Source of the DNA: Thuidium tamariscinum
Taxonomy: Eukaryota > Streptophyta > Bryopsida > Hypnales > Thuidiaceae
Assembly: GCA_947034885.2 (NCBI GenBank)
Contig: OX344757.2
Location: 6,076,001-6,140,000 of the forward strand
DNA: 64,000 bases
Direction: 5' to 3'
The notes beneath the pieces are model-generated. The model was not told the origin of the DNA. It was given only the letters and a program-made list of their open reading frames with translations, and did no database searches. Made by a program: the position numbers and the translations under genes. This document shows positions 33,244-46,056 of the stretch, in pieces; the stretch's first letter is position 1; each line of letters starts with the position of its first letter.

Positions 33244-36200
33244 TGTGAGCCCTCGAGATGGCACTCAGGACTCTGGGTCCATTTTTCGCGATTAAATAGC
33301 GAAAATTAGCTAAAATATACAAGAAAAGGACATAAAAAGAGTGTTGAAGGAGTTTTGGTGTCAGTCTATACCAAAATGGTGGAAAACCAACTTAGAATGT
33401 GGAAAATTCCTAATTCTAGGAATTTGTTTCATTCTAAGTCTCCAAAGTAAGTTTGTGTGAAGATTTAGTAGTTCCGAGCAAAATAAGGAAGTGAGAGTTA
33501 GTCAGTCCTAGTGTCTGTCTGTGCAAAATCAACCTTTTGAGGATGCACATGGCATATTGAATAGATCAAAAGAGTCTACTACAAGCCTAGAAAGTTTACC
33601 AAGGCTCAAATTCAATTTTGGAACAAATTGGATTTAAAAGTAAAACAATTACAAATGACTTGGAGAATTGGAGTTCACAAGATAAAAGATGGAGGATTGA
33701 AAATTGAAGACTACAGAAAAGTGTTCCAAGCGTAAGAGCATGCCAAGAGCAAACAAAAATTAAACAATTGACCAAGATTCCTAGGTATCAGGAATTAAAT
33801 GGTCCAATTGGACAAAGTAATTCCAAATTACTAAAATTAGACTAGTGCAAGGTCGCATGGAACTTACACTAAGAATGTAGGAATGCCCTAGATGTTACCC
33901 AATTTATTTCGGATTTTTCCGAAATTCCACGTTGACTCCATGGGAAGTCAACCGCGCATAGAAATGTTCGTAAATTCCTAGAAATTATGCATGATGCGGT
34001 AAAATCTCACTAAAAATCAGGATAGGTTTTTGTATGTTTAATAAGAGCCCAGTCAAGTTTGAAGACATTCCAACATTCCCAACTACCAGAACCGACATTG
34101 ACATCGAATTTCAATGGAATTTACAAATTGGCGGCGGGTTGATCGGTGTATCAGGAGCAAATGATGTCCGATTGTCGCAAATAAGGAGTCATTCCTTACT
34201 CTCACAAACATTCTTAACAACCCTGGCTTGATAGATTCATCAAAATGCGCAAATCCTAAAAGTTAGATTTTTGACTTTTAATTGGAGTTACCGTAATTCC
34301 AATTTGGGCGCGCAAACGGCCTAGGAGTAAGGGTAAAGGGTCCCATAGGTTAATTGGGGTCTTTTGAAGACATTGGTGCAGACAGTTTTCCGTTTCAAGT
34401 TGTTCCCTAAAAGACAGAGAGGGTCAGCTCTTAGTTTGACTTTTTAATCGTTAATTGCGGTTAATTAGAAGTGATTTTGGAAATATCTCTTGGAAAATCA
34501 AAGATTGGATTTGGTCAAGATCTCTTTCTTACTTAAAAATCCATCTTTGGGCTAAAGAAAGACAATTTTTAAAATGACTTTTGGTTAATTTGCAAAATAT
34601 CTACGTAAATTAGGATTAATTCCAAAATATCTTGGGTTAAGATCTTGGATTTGATTTGGCCAAGATTTCATTAGCCAAATGGGGATGTTTTTAGAAATTT
34701 TCACCATTAAACAAGTATTATTTTGGAATTACATTAGGGTAGTTTAGGATGAAAAGTAACAAAGTGTTTTCACTAGCAATTACCGAGAGGGGCCCGGCCA
34801 CAGGTATATAAAGGTCTCCCTCGAGGTTGCCAGTACCCTTTTTTTTCGTGCACCGACACTTTGTTTCTTCACTCTTATTTGTGCTACTGACGTGGTCGGA
34901 GCACCACTTGGACCAAAGATCTTGGCCAAGTTTTGATTGTTGATTTGATTATTGAATTCTTGAAGGCCTAGGGCCCCTTCAACTAGTTCTCACTCTTGGA
35001 AACGGGATCATACAATTTTTTGGATACTATTTGTTGAGAATTACAAAGTCTAAGTACCAAAGTTCAGTTAAACACTATCGTATGTACCTCTTTTGGTTTC
35101 TAAGGATTTGAAATACTAGATACTGGACATTTCAAAGTTGAGTACCAAAGTTCGGTCAAACATTGTCATGTGTACCTCCTTTGGCCACAAGATTTTGGAA
35201 TACTAGGAAATTTTGGAATTTAAAGTGAAAGTTCAGTTAAACATTGTCATGTGTACCTCCTTTTGCAAATAAAATTCTCAAAATACTATAATCTTCAAGA
35301 CACGGCGAAGCTTTGAATTCACAACATTTACTAAAAAGATTTATGAGACTGGAAGGACCTTACTCTCAACCGTTAAAACCACACTAGCCTTGGAAAGGAA
35401 TTACTTGAATTCGAACCACCTTTCGCGGATTCCATTGTTAGATTATTCCAAATTGGAACCTCCCAAATTCTTAACTCAAAGTTAGAAGGATTTCCAAAAA
35501 TTACATGCCTGAAAAAACAAAATTCCAACCCGAATTTCGCTTAAAGGCCGGACCAGCCAAAGGCCAGTTGCACCCAGCAAGCGGACCAACCACACCCAGC
35601 GGCGGACTAGCCACACACCCAGGCGAACAGCCGTGTACCAGAGAGGTTGAGGCTGGGTACCAAAGAAGGCCGGGGCAGTCTGAGGGGGGTCGGGAGTCGC
35701 TGGAGGGGAGCCAGGAAGTTGCTGGAGGGGAGGGAGGTCGCTGGAGGGCAGTCGGGGTTGCTAGAGGGGAGTCGGGGTCTAATCCAGGGACTCACAGTAC
35801 GTTTTGAAACTCCAAAACTTGGATTTTAATTCACACTTATGGTTGGCAGTTGACGTCACACCTTTGCTTTTTAAACTAAAATCCAACATTTCGAAGTCAC
35901 AAAATATTTCACAATCTTCTACGCATTCTAAATTCTATAGCCACCTCTCTCTACAAAAAACTTGCAAAACATCCTAAGCAAGAAGGAGAGAGAAGCAGAG
36001 ATAGTTAGGAAGATTAAGGTGACAAAATTCGACACGTGAAGCAAATTACGAATAAACAATTGATTTTTAGAGAATAACACTATAGAATTAGATTCTTATT
36101 CTTGGGGGTTGACCCTTGGGAATAAAAAACTAGTTTCTTTAGGAATATCACTATTACTAATAATCTCGTTCTTTAGGAATGTTCTACATTCTTTGGTAGT

Positions 36201-37158
36201 TAGTCATTAATTAGATTTTTAGAAGGTTTGGATTTTATTGGTTTTGTTTTATTCAGCCTAATAAGCCAAAAGGAAACAAACAAATTGCCAACCAATTTCT
36301 TTACAAATTAACGCAAATTCAAAAATTAATTAGATTTGAAAAGATTTGATGATAATTTTTTACTTAAAAATATTTAATAGGACAAAAGGGAAAAGACAAA
36401 TTGACAACTAATTTATTTTAAAATTAACATGAATTAAAAATTAATTAGATTTGAAAAGATTTGATTATAATTTCTTTTTCAAAATAATTAATTCCATCTT
36501 GAATTTTGAAGATTAATTAAAAGAACAAAACCAACAATAAACTAACCATTAAATTTCTATTGAATTTTAGAATAGGTCCATTAACCCATAGATAGGCTAG
36601 ATTAATTCATGGTATTTTTCCATTACCAGGAAATTAGGAATAAAAAGAAAATACTCAATTAATTTAGAACTATATTACCATTAGTTTTTCTTTTAACCAG
36701 GTTCAAATTAATTTACCAACGACGTGAGGATTATGATGGATTAGATGGAGAGCCATGATGATTTCAATGGGGAAGTCGTGGGAGACTATCTTCACATGAT
36801 GATGTTCGACGACGGGACTATGGAGATTTACGTAGAGGAGGTAAACTGATTCCATTTTATTTTTATTCTCATTGTTTTAAGTACTACTAAGTTTCTTTTT
36901 ACCGAATGCTTGGAATTAGGATTAGGCACAATTTCAACTGACAAAATAGAATAGGATAGGATATGTTAGTTGAATTTCAAATTAAAATAGTTAAAATTAT
37001 AAACTCAAAATTAGATTAAAAACACTTTAAAGACGTGACTAAAAGAATTCATTGCTTAGAAGGCTCTCTTTGAACACCCAATTAGAGAAAAAACTCAATT
37101 AGACACAAGACCCGTGTGATAAACTTTTAGCTCAAGGGTAGAGTTAAAAGCGCTCACA
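33244..37158 (+). mobile_element. Long LTR-like element 'B', first copy (possible solo LTR)
   Basis: The 3,915-bp segment starts TGTGAGCCCTC and ends GCGCTCACA, and has an inverted twin of 3,919 bp at 40,644-44,562. TG...CA ends, a central TATA box (34,805-34,813) and the 5-bp target duplication of the twin fit a very long solo LTR. A TIR element is the alternative. This copy lacks matching flanking 5-mers. It contains three tandem units of about 90 bp around 'gttaaacattgtcatgtgta' (35,058-35,290), a G-rich imperfect repeat (35,670-35,790) and a tandem AT-rich unit (about 36,270-36,480). It looks non-coding and old. Its start coincides with the end of the left palindrome arm. Confidence 0.55.
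34805..34813 (+). promoter_or_regulatory. TATA box inside element 'B'
   Basis: TATATAAAG in a GC-richer context (GGCCCGGCCACAGG just before). The twin element has TATATAAGG at the equivalent place (complement of 42,988-42,996). It is conserved between copies while the surroundings have diverged, which suggests a former promoter. Confidence 0.5.
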
Positions 37159-37560
37159 CCTACATTGGCTTTTGAGAAGACCTATGCTACTATAAGATGT
37201 TCATGAACAAAATGAAATTTGGTGCAACTAAGTTCTTTCCATATATAATGACCATATATAATGAAATCATACGAATAAATTTTTTTTAAAATTTAAACAA
37301 GTCCATTAACTTAAAAATGAAGAAGGAATAATTGATGCCCTCCTATTGGCCTTGAGAAGACTTATAATGCTACAAGACATGATCAACCAAAATAAAATTT
37401 AGTGTAGCAAAGATTTTTATCAACAAATTTTCTTTCTAAAATCTAAACAACTATAATAATAATACATCAATAAAAATCATTAGTACCTTTCCCTAGGCCT
37501 CAAAAAGATCTACATTACTATAGGATAATGATCAACTAATACTCTATATTAACTTAATTT
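37159..37560 (+). repeat. Three diverged tandem units of about 160 bp
   Basis: The phrases 'attggcttttgagaagacct', 'attggccttgagaagactta' and 'taggcctcaaaaagatctac' begin successive units near 37,165, 37,345 and 37,495. Each is followed by 'gatcaac.aaa'-like text. It is an old tandem array and non-coding. Nothing else was seen up to 37,830. Confidence 0.45.
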
Positions 37561-37829
37561 TATCTTTATTCATTTTTCATATCAATTGAGTTCTTCATTT
37601 TTGTAATGTATACTTTTAAGTAAGATTGAAAATTAGAATCTTCATCCAATTTCAAGATAACCACGATAATAGGTCTACAAAAATAGGTGCTAAAATTTAT
37701 TAGAAATAAAAAATTTTGATTCAAATTTTAAGATGAAATCAATTTTGATGAATAAAATTAAGTTTTATAATACTTCTTCAAATTTTTAAGCTCTGTATCC
37801 ACAGAATCCCTGCTCTATGTTCACAAACT

Positions 37830-38960
37830 CATGCTCACAAGCTCACAGAATAGCACCATTGGATATACAACAACCATTGATGGTGATTATGACCTAAACA
37901 CCTATAATAAAAGTATCTATAGTATAGTTGTACTATAATTGTAGAAAATTTCTATACTATATACACTTACACTATAGGTAGTAGTCTTTAGATTCATGGG
38001 CTCACACTCTTAGGCTCACATTGTACCAACCTATATAACCATAAGAGGATTTTTTGGCCCCCAGAAGACTGTTTCGGGGGTGTTCTCCAAAATTGTTCCC
38101 ACTGTTGCAGACCAGCCCCTTGTTGGTCTGAATTTTTGAATTTTGAAAAAAAAAATTAATTAATTTTTTTTCAAAAAACTTCAGAATGTATTAAAGAAGA
38201 AAAAAATGATTAAAATTTTTTTTTTCAAAAAAATATTTTTAAAATATTTAATATTTAATTAAAATTAATAAAAAATTATTATTTTTTGACGTGGCAGTCG
38301 CTCGACCACATCAACATCGCTTTCCAAAGTTCCCAATGCGGTCTCAGCGTTTGGGAACTCGCAGTCTTGTACAGTAGCTGAAAATCCTCTTATGATGCAT
38401 ACCAAATTCAATTTACAACTTCTCAAATTCTACTCTACAATGTTTTAAATGAATTTCTAATGTGATTTTTTCCCTTAAGTTTAATGGCCAGATATAAGGC
38501 TTGTTTCTATAAAACCCTCAAAAGCTAAAAAAACAAGATTTTCAATGACACCCTTGCCCAAATATTTTGGATTGAGCAATCAAAATCATTCATTTTCAAA
38601 TTAGATTGTTGATGCTAAAACTAGATTTTATTTGAAAAAATTTCAAAAATATAAAATAAAAGTAAAAATAAAAATAATTTGATAAGACTATGTTTAACTT
38701 TCAAGTTGAGTTGGCACCTAAATTTGGTGCCTTGGCCATTTAGGAACTAAAGTCTTCATTCCCCTAGAAGAAAGTCAAAAGTGTCTTTGAAACAAAGAAT
38801 GGGCCGTGAAGCTTGCCTAAAGTTTGAGCAGTCTACAAAACTGAATAATGAATGGTACTTTGAGTTTAGAACCTAATTCCCATACTTGGCAAGCCATTAT
38901 CAGTATTGAAGTGAATCAAGTGAATCAAGTGTGTAGAAACATTTTCACTATTGAGCAAGT
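37830..38960 (+). repeat. Dispersed repeat 'D', interrupted by a MITE
   Basis: It matches 45,125-45,905 in reverse over about 760 bp ('cctaaacacctataataaaa', 'gagtttagaacctaatt', 'aaagtgtctttgaaa'). A MITE at 38,044-38,390 interrupts this copy only. A fragment is also at 1,550-1,775. Non-coding. Confidence 0.6.
38044..38390. mobile_element. MITE inserted in repeat 'D'
   Basis: The 347-bp insert begins AGAGGATTTTTTGGCC and ends AAAATCCTCT, with flanking CATA and TATG extending the inverted symmetry. Repeat 'D' at 45,660-45,690 shows the uninterrupted sequence. The interior has the reversed 19-base core GTGGCAGTCGCTCGACCAC (38,291-38,309) that also occurs in family 'M'. Confidence 0.65.
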
Positions 38961-38984
38961 TTGATTGAAACAATTCCTAGACAT

Positions 38985-39130
38985 TAGGAGAGATTTGGGG
39001 CCTCCGGAAGACTACAAGTTTCCACAATTTGAAAATACAAAAACTACCATGGGAATAGAATCGTAGGAATCCTACGTGATCGAGAGAGTGCCACCTCAAT
39101 AATTTTTATTTTTTGAATTCTTTTCTTTTT
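38985..39130 (+). mobile_element. MITE family 'M', partial copy
   Basis: Contains 'ggggcctccggaagact' and the core GTGATCGAGAGAGTGCCAC (39,076-39,094), followed by an AT-rich stretch as in the other copies. The right end is not found. The rest, to 39,490, is unassigned AT-rich sequence. Confidence 0.4.
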
Positions 39131-39490
39131 TCTAGCTTTCATACTCTAAAGTTGGACTTTAGAAAAAGATTTCAACATTCTGTGACTTTGATCATTGCAA
39201 TGATAGAATTACCAAATTTTGATAAAAATTTGATTCTTGGATTTACAAGACTTCAAAATTTGTATTACAAATACAGTTCCATCACTACATAAGAGTATGT
39301 TATACACTCTATAATGATCAACTTACCACAGTACTAGAATTACTGTGAACTAATCTGATCATAGATTCCATATGGACGCAATTTTAATTTTTGTACTACT
39401 AAGGGTTAATTTACCAAAGTACTAGCCAAGTGGGGACGAATTATAATGCATGGTTTAATTATAACTTGCACAACTTTTAAACAGATCCCA

Positions 39491-40435
39491 ACCCCTAAAG
39501 GTTTTTGACTATGTTTTCACCAAAACCGCTTCAAAATTGTCATTTTTTAGACAACTACCAAATTTTAAGAAAAAAACATTTTTGGAAAAAAATAACCATA
39601 GGATATTTTAGAACACAAGTTTTAAAAGATGTGGAAAAAATTTCAGCAATTTCCGCCGTGCAGATTGCAAGATAATAGTGTTTGAAGTGACAAAAATCCT
39701 TTTTTTACTACTCTGGAAATCCGGGCAGCTGCATTTCACAAGGTTACATTTGTATGAAAAAAAGTTCAAATTGGTGGTTACCCTCTGGATTCATTCTTAA
39801 AGTCAAGTTGGCTATATGCAAAAAAAATTTCAAATCATTTGGAGTTGTAAAACATAGAGGAAAAAAATAACAAGTACAAAGAAGTAGAAAATGAGCCAAA
39901 ACACTAAATTGTAAATAATTTATTTATGGAATTGAAAAATTATGATCTCAATGGTTAAAATTCTGTAATAAACAATCTTCACCTATTTCAATTATTTTTA
40001 TCCAAAAATATTAAGAATTGAATTAAATAAAGGATTTCAAACTTTTTTTGTAGTGTAGGAATTTTGTAACTAGCCACAAACTACCTCAAACTAAACCTTC
40101 TCATAACTTTTGACTCACTAATCCAAATGGAATTATTCAAAGATTCTTGCATACACAAAATTCTAAATAAAATATTTTCATTTTTCATTTTTTCAAAAAA
40201 TTATTTTCAACGAAGTTTTTTTATTTGCCCAGGTTGCCCAAATTTCAAAGGAAATCACATATCATGCAATAATTTTTTGACTATGTAGTCAAATGTTATG
40301 AAACTTGTTGGATCTTAAAGCTACTCCTCGGGTGCATGTTGTGTGAAAATTTCAAAGAAAAAAACTAAACTCCATTCGTAGTAAGCTGCCCAAAATCGCT
40401 ATGTTGCCAAAAAACGCAGTTTGGTTCTTTAGGGG
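39491..40435 (-). mobile_element. Harbinger-like non-autonomous element, about 945 bp
   Basis: The ends are ACCCCTAAAGG and CTTTAGGGG. It runs in reverse relative to the 32,125-33,070 copy and is nearly the same length. TTA follows the right end; the left flank no longer matches. No coding sequence. Confidence 0.65.
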
Positions 40436-40643
40436 TTAATTGTTGGACGCTTGAGCTCAGACCATGTACTAAAGGCCAAAAATAACTTGACAGGTTGACA
40501 AGAACAACTTAGTATGACCGTCAATCTTACAAACTTTGGAGGTTGGACTGATTGGCTTGCATACGAATGGAAAATCCATGTAGCTGGACACTAGATGAAG
40601 GCCCCGAAACACTTCCAATTACAGATCCTTAAATTTTCTACAC

Positions 40644-43600
40644 TGTGAGTGTTTCTAATTCCACCCTTGAGCTAGAAATCTATCACACGAGTTATGTGTC
40701 TAGTCAAGTACTTTTTCTCTAAATGGGTGTTCAAAGAGTGCCTTCCAAGCAATGAACTCTTTTAATTACGTCTTTTGAATACTAATTTTACTACCAATTT
40801 TCACTGATAGTTCAAGCCTTCATGGTAAATGTTCCTAATTCTATTTTGAAAATTAACTAATCTATCCTATCCTATTCATCAAATGCAATTTTGTCTAATC
40901 CTAATTCTAAGCATTCGGTAAAAAAAACTTAATAGTAAAACAATGAGAATAAAAATCAAATGGGATCATTTTACCTCCTCCGCAAAAATCTCCATAGTCC
41001 CGTCATCAAACATCATCATATGAAGATAGTATCCCACAACCTCGTCGTTGAAATCATCACGGCTCTCTATCTAATCCATGATAATTCTCAAGTTGTTGGT
41101 AAACTAAATCTATCCTGGTTAAAGAAAAACTAATGGTGATATAGCTCTAAATTATCTGCATATTTCTTTTATTCCTAATTTCCTGGTAATTGGAAAATAC
41201 CACAAATTAACTTAGTCTACCTAATTGGTTAAGCCTCTAGCAAATAAATTTATTCTAATGCAAAAAATCAATGGGAATTTTAATTGAATTGTTAGTTTTT
41301 GTTTTTGTTTGTTTTTCTTTTGTTGTAATTTAATATTTTAAATTCAAATTAGGAAAGAATCTAAATTCTAGCCAAATTTTGTCAAATCTAATTAGTTTTT
41401 TTAATTTCTTTAAAATCTTAAAGAAATTGGTTGTTAATTTGTCTTTTCCCTTTTGTCTTATTAGGTGAATTAAATTATTTTAAATCAAAAATTATCATCA
41501 AATCTAATTAATTTTTGAATTTTCGTTAATTCCTAAAGAAATTGGTTGTCAATTTGTTTTTTCTTCTTGGCTTATTAGGCCTAATAAAATAAAACCAACA
41601 AAATCCAAACCTTCGAAGAATCTAATTAATAACTAACTACCAAAGAATGTAGAACATTCTTAAAGAACGAGAATAATCCTAATAGTAATATTCTAAAGAA
41701 ATTGGTTTTTTATTCTCAAGGGTCAACCACCAAAGATTAAGAATCAAGTTCAATAGTGTTATTCCGTGGAAATGAATATTTTAATGTGAATTGCTTCTCA
41801 TGTTAGGATTTCATCACCTTAATCTCCCTAATCACCTCCTTTCTCTCTCATTCTTGTTTTGAAGAGTTTTGCAACGATTTTGAGAGAGGTATGGCTATGG
41901 CGGTTGAAGATTGAGTGTGTTTTAGTAGAAAATTCTTGAAATCTCAAAGATTAGATTTTTTGTAAAAATCAAAAAGAAAGTTTGTGGATTGTGGCTATCA
42001 CTACCAACCCAATGATTTTGTAAAAAAAATCAGATTTTTGAGATCATCAAGGTGATCTGGACTCACCAAGTTTCCAACTCTGGACTTGCACCCCGACTCC
42101 CCAGTCCCTAGCTCCGGCCTTCAGCCTGCTGGCTCCGGCCTCTAGCTCTCACCATTGATACCCGGCCCTCCGGTACTCCCTCGTTGGCTTAGCCTACTAG
42201 CTTCGACCTCTGGCTGATTTTATAATATTTTGGTTTTGTAGTTTTGATTTTGACTAAATGGAAAATTAACTAATTTGGTAATAATGATTAAAAAAAAAGC
42301 ACTATGGTTCTAACAATTCTATGGTTTTAAGGAAGTATCTACTTCCTATCAATTTCTTCCTATGAGTATAAAGAAGTTTAGTTGGAAGGGTTGAGCCACA
42401 CAGGGAACTGAAAATGTTTGATTTGGGAAGCCTTAAGGTCTTGCTTATTTCGTGAATTCTCAAATGTTTTGGAATCATCAGAACTTTAGCCACTGCTTCC
42501 CTTACTCACACCTTAGTTTTTGAGTAATAACTTAACTTGTTTTTCGCACTTTATAAATGAGTAAAGGGTTCAAAGCTTCGCCATATGGAATTTGTCACAT
42601 CGTATTTTGAGGATTTTATTCACAAAAGGAGGTACATATGATAGTGTTTAATCAAACTTTCACTTTAAATGCTCAAAATTTCTTAGTATTTCAAGATTTT
42701 GCCACCAAAAGAGGTACACATGATAGTGTTTAAACCAAACTTTGGCACTCAATGCTTGAAATTTCCACAAAACAGTAGTTAATCAGAACTTGAGGCCTAG
42801 CCTCTTGTATGTAAGAGAGAGTTAGAATCAATTGAAGGGGCCTTAAGCCTTCAAACTTCAATAAACACAAATAAAACTTGGCCAAAATTTTTTGGTCCAA
42901 GTGGTGCTCCGACCACGTTGGTAGCACGGAAGAAGAACAAAGTGTTGGTGCACAAAAGAAAAGGGTACTAGCAACCTTGAGGGGGGCCCTTATATACCCA
43001 TGGCCGGGCCGTCCCCGGTAAATCGCTAATGAAAATACTTTGTTATCTCTCCCCCTAAACTATCCTAATGTAATTTCAAAATAATACTTGTTTAATGGTG
43101 GAAATTTCTAAAAACTCCCCCATTTAGCTAATGAAATCTTGACCAAATCAAATCCAAGATCTTAACCCAAGATATTTTGAAATTAACCCTAATATACCTA
43201 GATATTTTGCAAATTAATCAAAAGTTATTTTGAAAATTTTCTTTCTTTAGTCCAAAGATGGCTTTTTACACAAGAAAGAGATCTTGACCAAATCCTATCT
43301 TTGATTCCCTAAGAGATATTTCCAAAATTACTCTTAATTAACCGCAATTAATGATTAAAAAGTCAAACTGAGAGCTGACCCTCTCTATCTTTTAGGGAAC
43401 AACTTGAAACGGAAAACTATCTGCGCCATTGTCTTTAAAAGACCCCATTTAGCCTATGAATCCCCTAACCCCTCACTCCTAGGCCGTTTGTGCGCCCAAA
43501 TTGGAATTACGGTAACTTCAATTAAAAGTCAAAAATCTAACTTTTAGGATTTGCACATTTTGATGAATATGTCTGGTGAGGGTCGTTAGGAATGTCTGTG

Positions 43601-44562
43601 AGAGTCAAGAATGTCTCCCCATTTGCGTCAATCGGACATCATTCGCTCCTGATACGCCGGTCAACCTGCCGCCAAATTGTAAATTCTATTGAGATCTGAT
43701 GTCGATGCCGGTTCTGGTAGTTGGGAATGTCGAAATGTCTTCAAACTTGACTAGGCGCTTATTAAGCACACAAAAACCTATCTTAATTTTTAGTGAGATT
43801 TTATCGCATCATACGTAATTTCTAGGAATTTACAAACATTTTTATGTGCGGTTGACTTTCCATGGAGTCAACGTGAAGTTTCAAAAAAAATCCGAAATAA
43901 TTTGGGTAATATCTAGGGCACTTCTAGATTCTTAGTTTAAGTTCCACGCAATCTTGCACTTGTCTATTTTTAATAACTTGGAATTACTTTGCCCAATTGA
44001 ACAATTTAATTCCCGATACCCTGGAATTTTGGACAATTGTCTTATTTTTGTTTGCTCTTGGCATGTTCCTACCTTTGGAACACCTTTTTGTAGTATTTAA
44101 TTTCCAATTCCTCCATATTTCATATCTTGAAATTCCAATTCTCTAAATTGCACATAATTGTTTTACTTCTAAATTCAATTTATCCTAAAAATCGAATTTA
44201 GGCCTTGATAAGTCTTTTAGACTCACAATAAACTCTATTGGCTTAGTTAGTATGTCATGTGCATCCTTAAATGGTTGATTTTGCACAGATAGACACTAGG
44301 ACTAACTAACTTTCATTCCCTTACTTCTCTCGGAATTACTAAATCTTCACTCAAACTTACTTCTAGGACTTAGAATGATAGAAATTCCTAGAATTAGGAA
44401 TTTTCCACCTTCTAAGATGGTTCTTCACCATTTTGGTAGAGAATACTACTAAAACCTCCCTAACACTCTTTTTATGTATTTTTCTTGTATTTTTGATTAA
44501 ATTTCGCAAATTATTCGCGAAAAATGGATTCAAAGTTTCGAGTGCAATCTTGAGGGCTCACA
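40644..44562 (-). mobile_element. Long LTR-like element 'B', second copy, inverted
   Basis: The 3,919-bp segment starts TGTGAGTGTTTC and ends GAGGGCTCACA. The 5-mer TACAC occurs directly before (40,639-40,643) and after (44,563-44,567), a target duplication of the size made by retroviral-type integrases. It aligns in reverse with 33,244-37,158 along its whole length, with the same internal repeats and TATA box. No protein-coding region, primer-binding site or second terminal repeat is seen. A solo LTR is the simplest reading. Confidence 0.6.
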
Positions 44563-44567
44563 TACAC

Positions 44568-45124
44568 CAAGGTGTTTTTTTCTAGCAATTTATTACCAGA
44601 CTCCAAATCTAATTTGTCACTGACTGAGTGTCTATGGCCCCCTCTCTGGTAGGAGGGCATGCAAGGCTTTTTCCTGTTCATCTACAATGCAAAAACAACA
44701 ACAATGATGCCTTCTCTGGAGCATGTGGTTGAGGAATGAGTGAACTTCCTATACTAAAATGAGAACAAAGTGTTAGTTTCAAAGGTCTAGACTATTACTT
44801 TGCTCTGTCTTGTGTTACCGTAAAACCTGTGCATCGAGAGATGACTACATCACAATAGTCTTGTAACATCTAGGTTGATTTATAGAAACTTTGTGAATGA
44901 GTTGAATGTATGTTCATTTTTTGTTTTATACTTTGAGTGAAAACAATAACCGGTGTATTAGGGCTGCAAACACATGTTGCATCCTCACTAACCTCACATG
45001 TTGTTGTGGTGTGTTCTTGGAATGGGCACAAGTGAGGCCCTATACCTCTCATAGTTTTCACAAAGAAGGAGACAACTTGACTCAGTTCACATTCTATACG
45101 ATTTAGAGATACTTTATGAGTGAT
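44568..45124. other. Unassigned, no gene
   Basis: A stretch of ordinary AT content with short reading frames on both strands and no recognised repeat or motif. Confidence 0.35.
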
Positions 45125-45905
45125 TTATACAAAATTATTGTTTATGTTTCAACACTCTTGGATCACTTCAATAGTGAAAATGGCTTGCTTAATATGGCAA
45201 TTAGGTTCTAAACTCAAAGCACTATTCATTATTTACTTTTGTAAATTGCTCAAACTTTAGGCAAGCCTTGTGGCCCATTCTCTATTTCAAAAACACTTTT
45301 GACTTTCTTCTATGTGTATGAAGACTTTAGTTCCTAAATGACCAAGGCACCAAATTTAGGTGCCAACTCAATTTGAAAGTTAAATATAGTCTTATCAAAT
45401 TATTTTTATTTTTATTTTATATTCTTGAAATTTTTCAAATAAAATCTAGTTTTAGCATCAACAATCTAGTTGAGAAAATGAATGATCTTGATATTTCAAT
45501 CCAAGATATTTGGGCAAGAGTGTGCATTGAAAATCTTGAATTTTTAACTTTTGAGGGTTTTATAGAAATGAGCCTTAAATCCATTAAACTTTAGGGAGAA
45601 AATTACATTAGAAATTCATTTAAAAAATTGTAGAGTAGAATTTGAGCAGTTGTAAATTGAGTTTGGTATGCATGTTATGAAGCATTGGTACTATGTGAGC
45701 CTAAGAGTGTGAGCCATGAATCTAAAAGACTACTTACCTATAATGTAAGTGTATATAGTATAAATTTTTTCTATAATTATAGTGCAACTATACCATATAG
45801 ATACTTTTATTATAGGTGTTTAGGTCAAAATCACCATCGATGGTTGTTGTATATCTATTCATATACATGATCAAGGCTCACATGCTTACATCTTCATCTT
45901 CACAT
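45125..45905 (-). repeat. Dispersed repeat 'D', uninterrupted copy
   Basis: The reverse match to 37,830-38,960 without the internal MITE. It therefore gives the pre-insertion sequence for that element. Non-coding. Confidence 0.6.
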
Positions 45906-46056
45906 GCTAGCATCATTGGCATATTATGTCTTCAAACCTTGTATTTTTTTTGGTGATTAATTTTTTAACATGAATAAGTGGAAAAATATTGAAAAAATAT
46001 AAATCACTTTTACAATTTTAACACCCTCATGATCAAACATAACACACTTTCAATCA

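Noticed and set aside
35505-35807. 100-codon Gly/Pro-rich frame in element 'B'
   Set aside because: It covers an imperfect G-rich tandem repeat; the inverted twin does not keep the frame.
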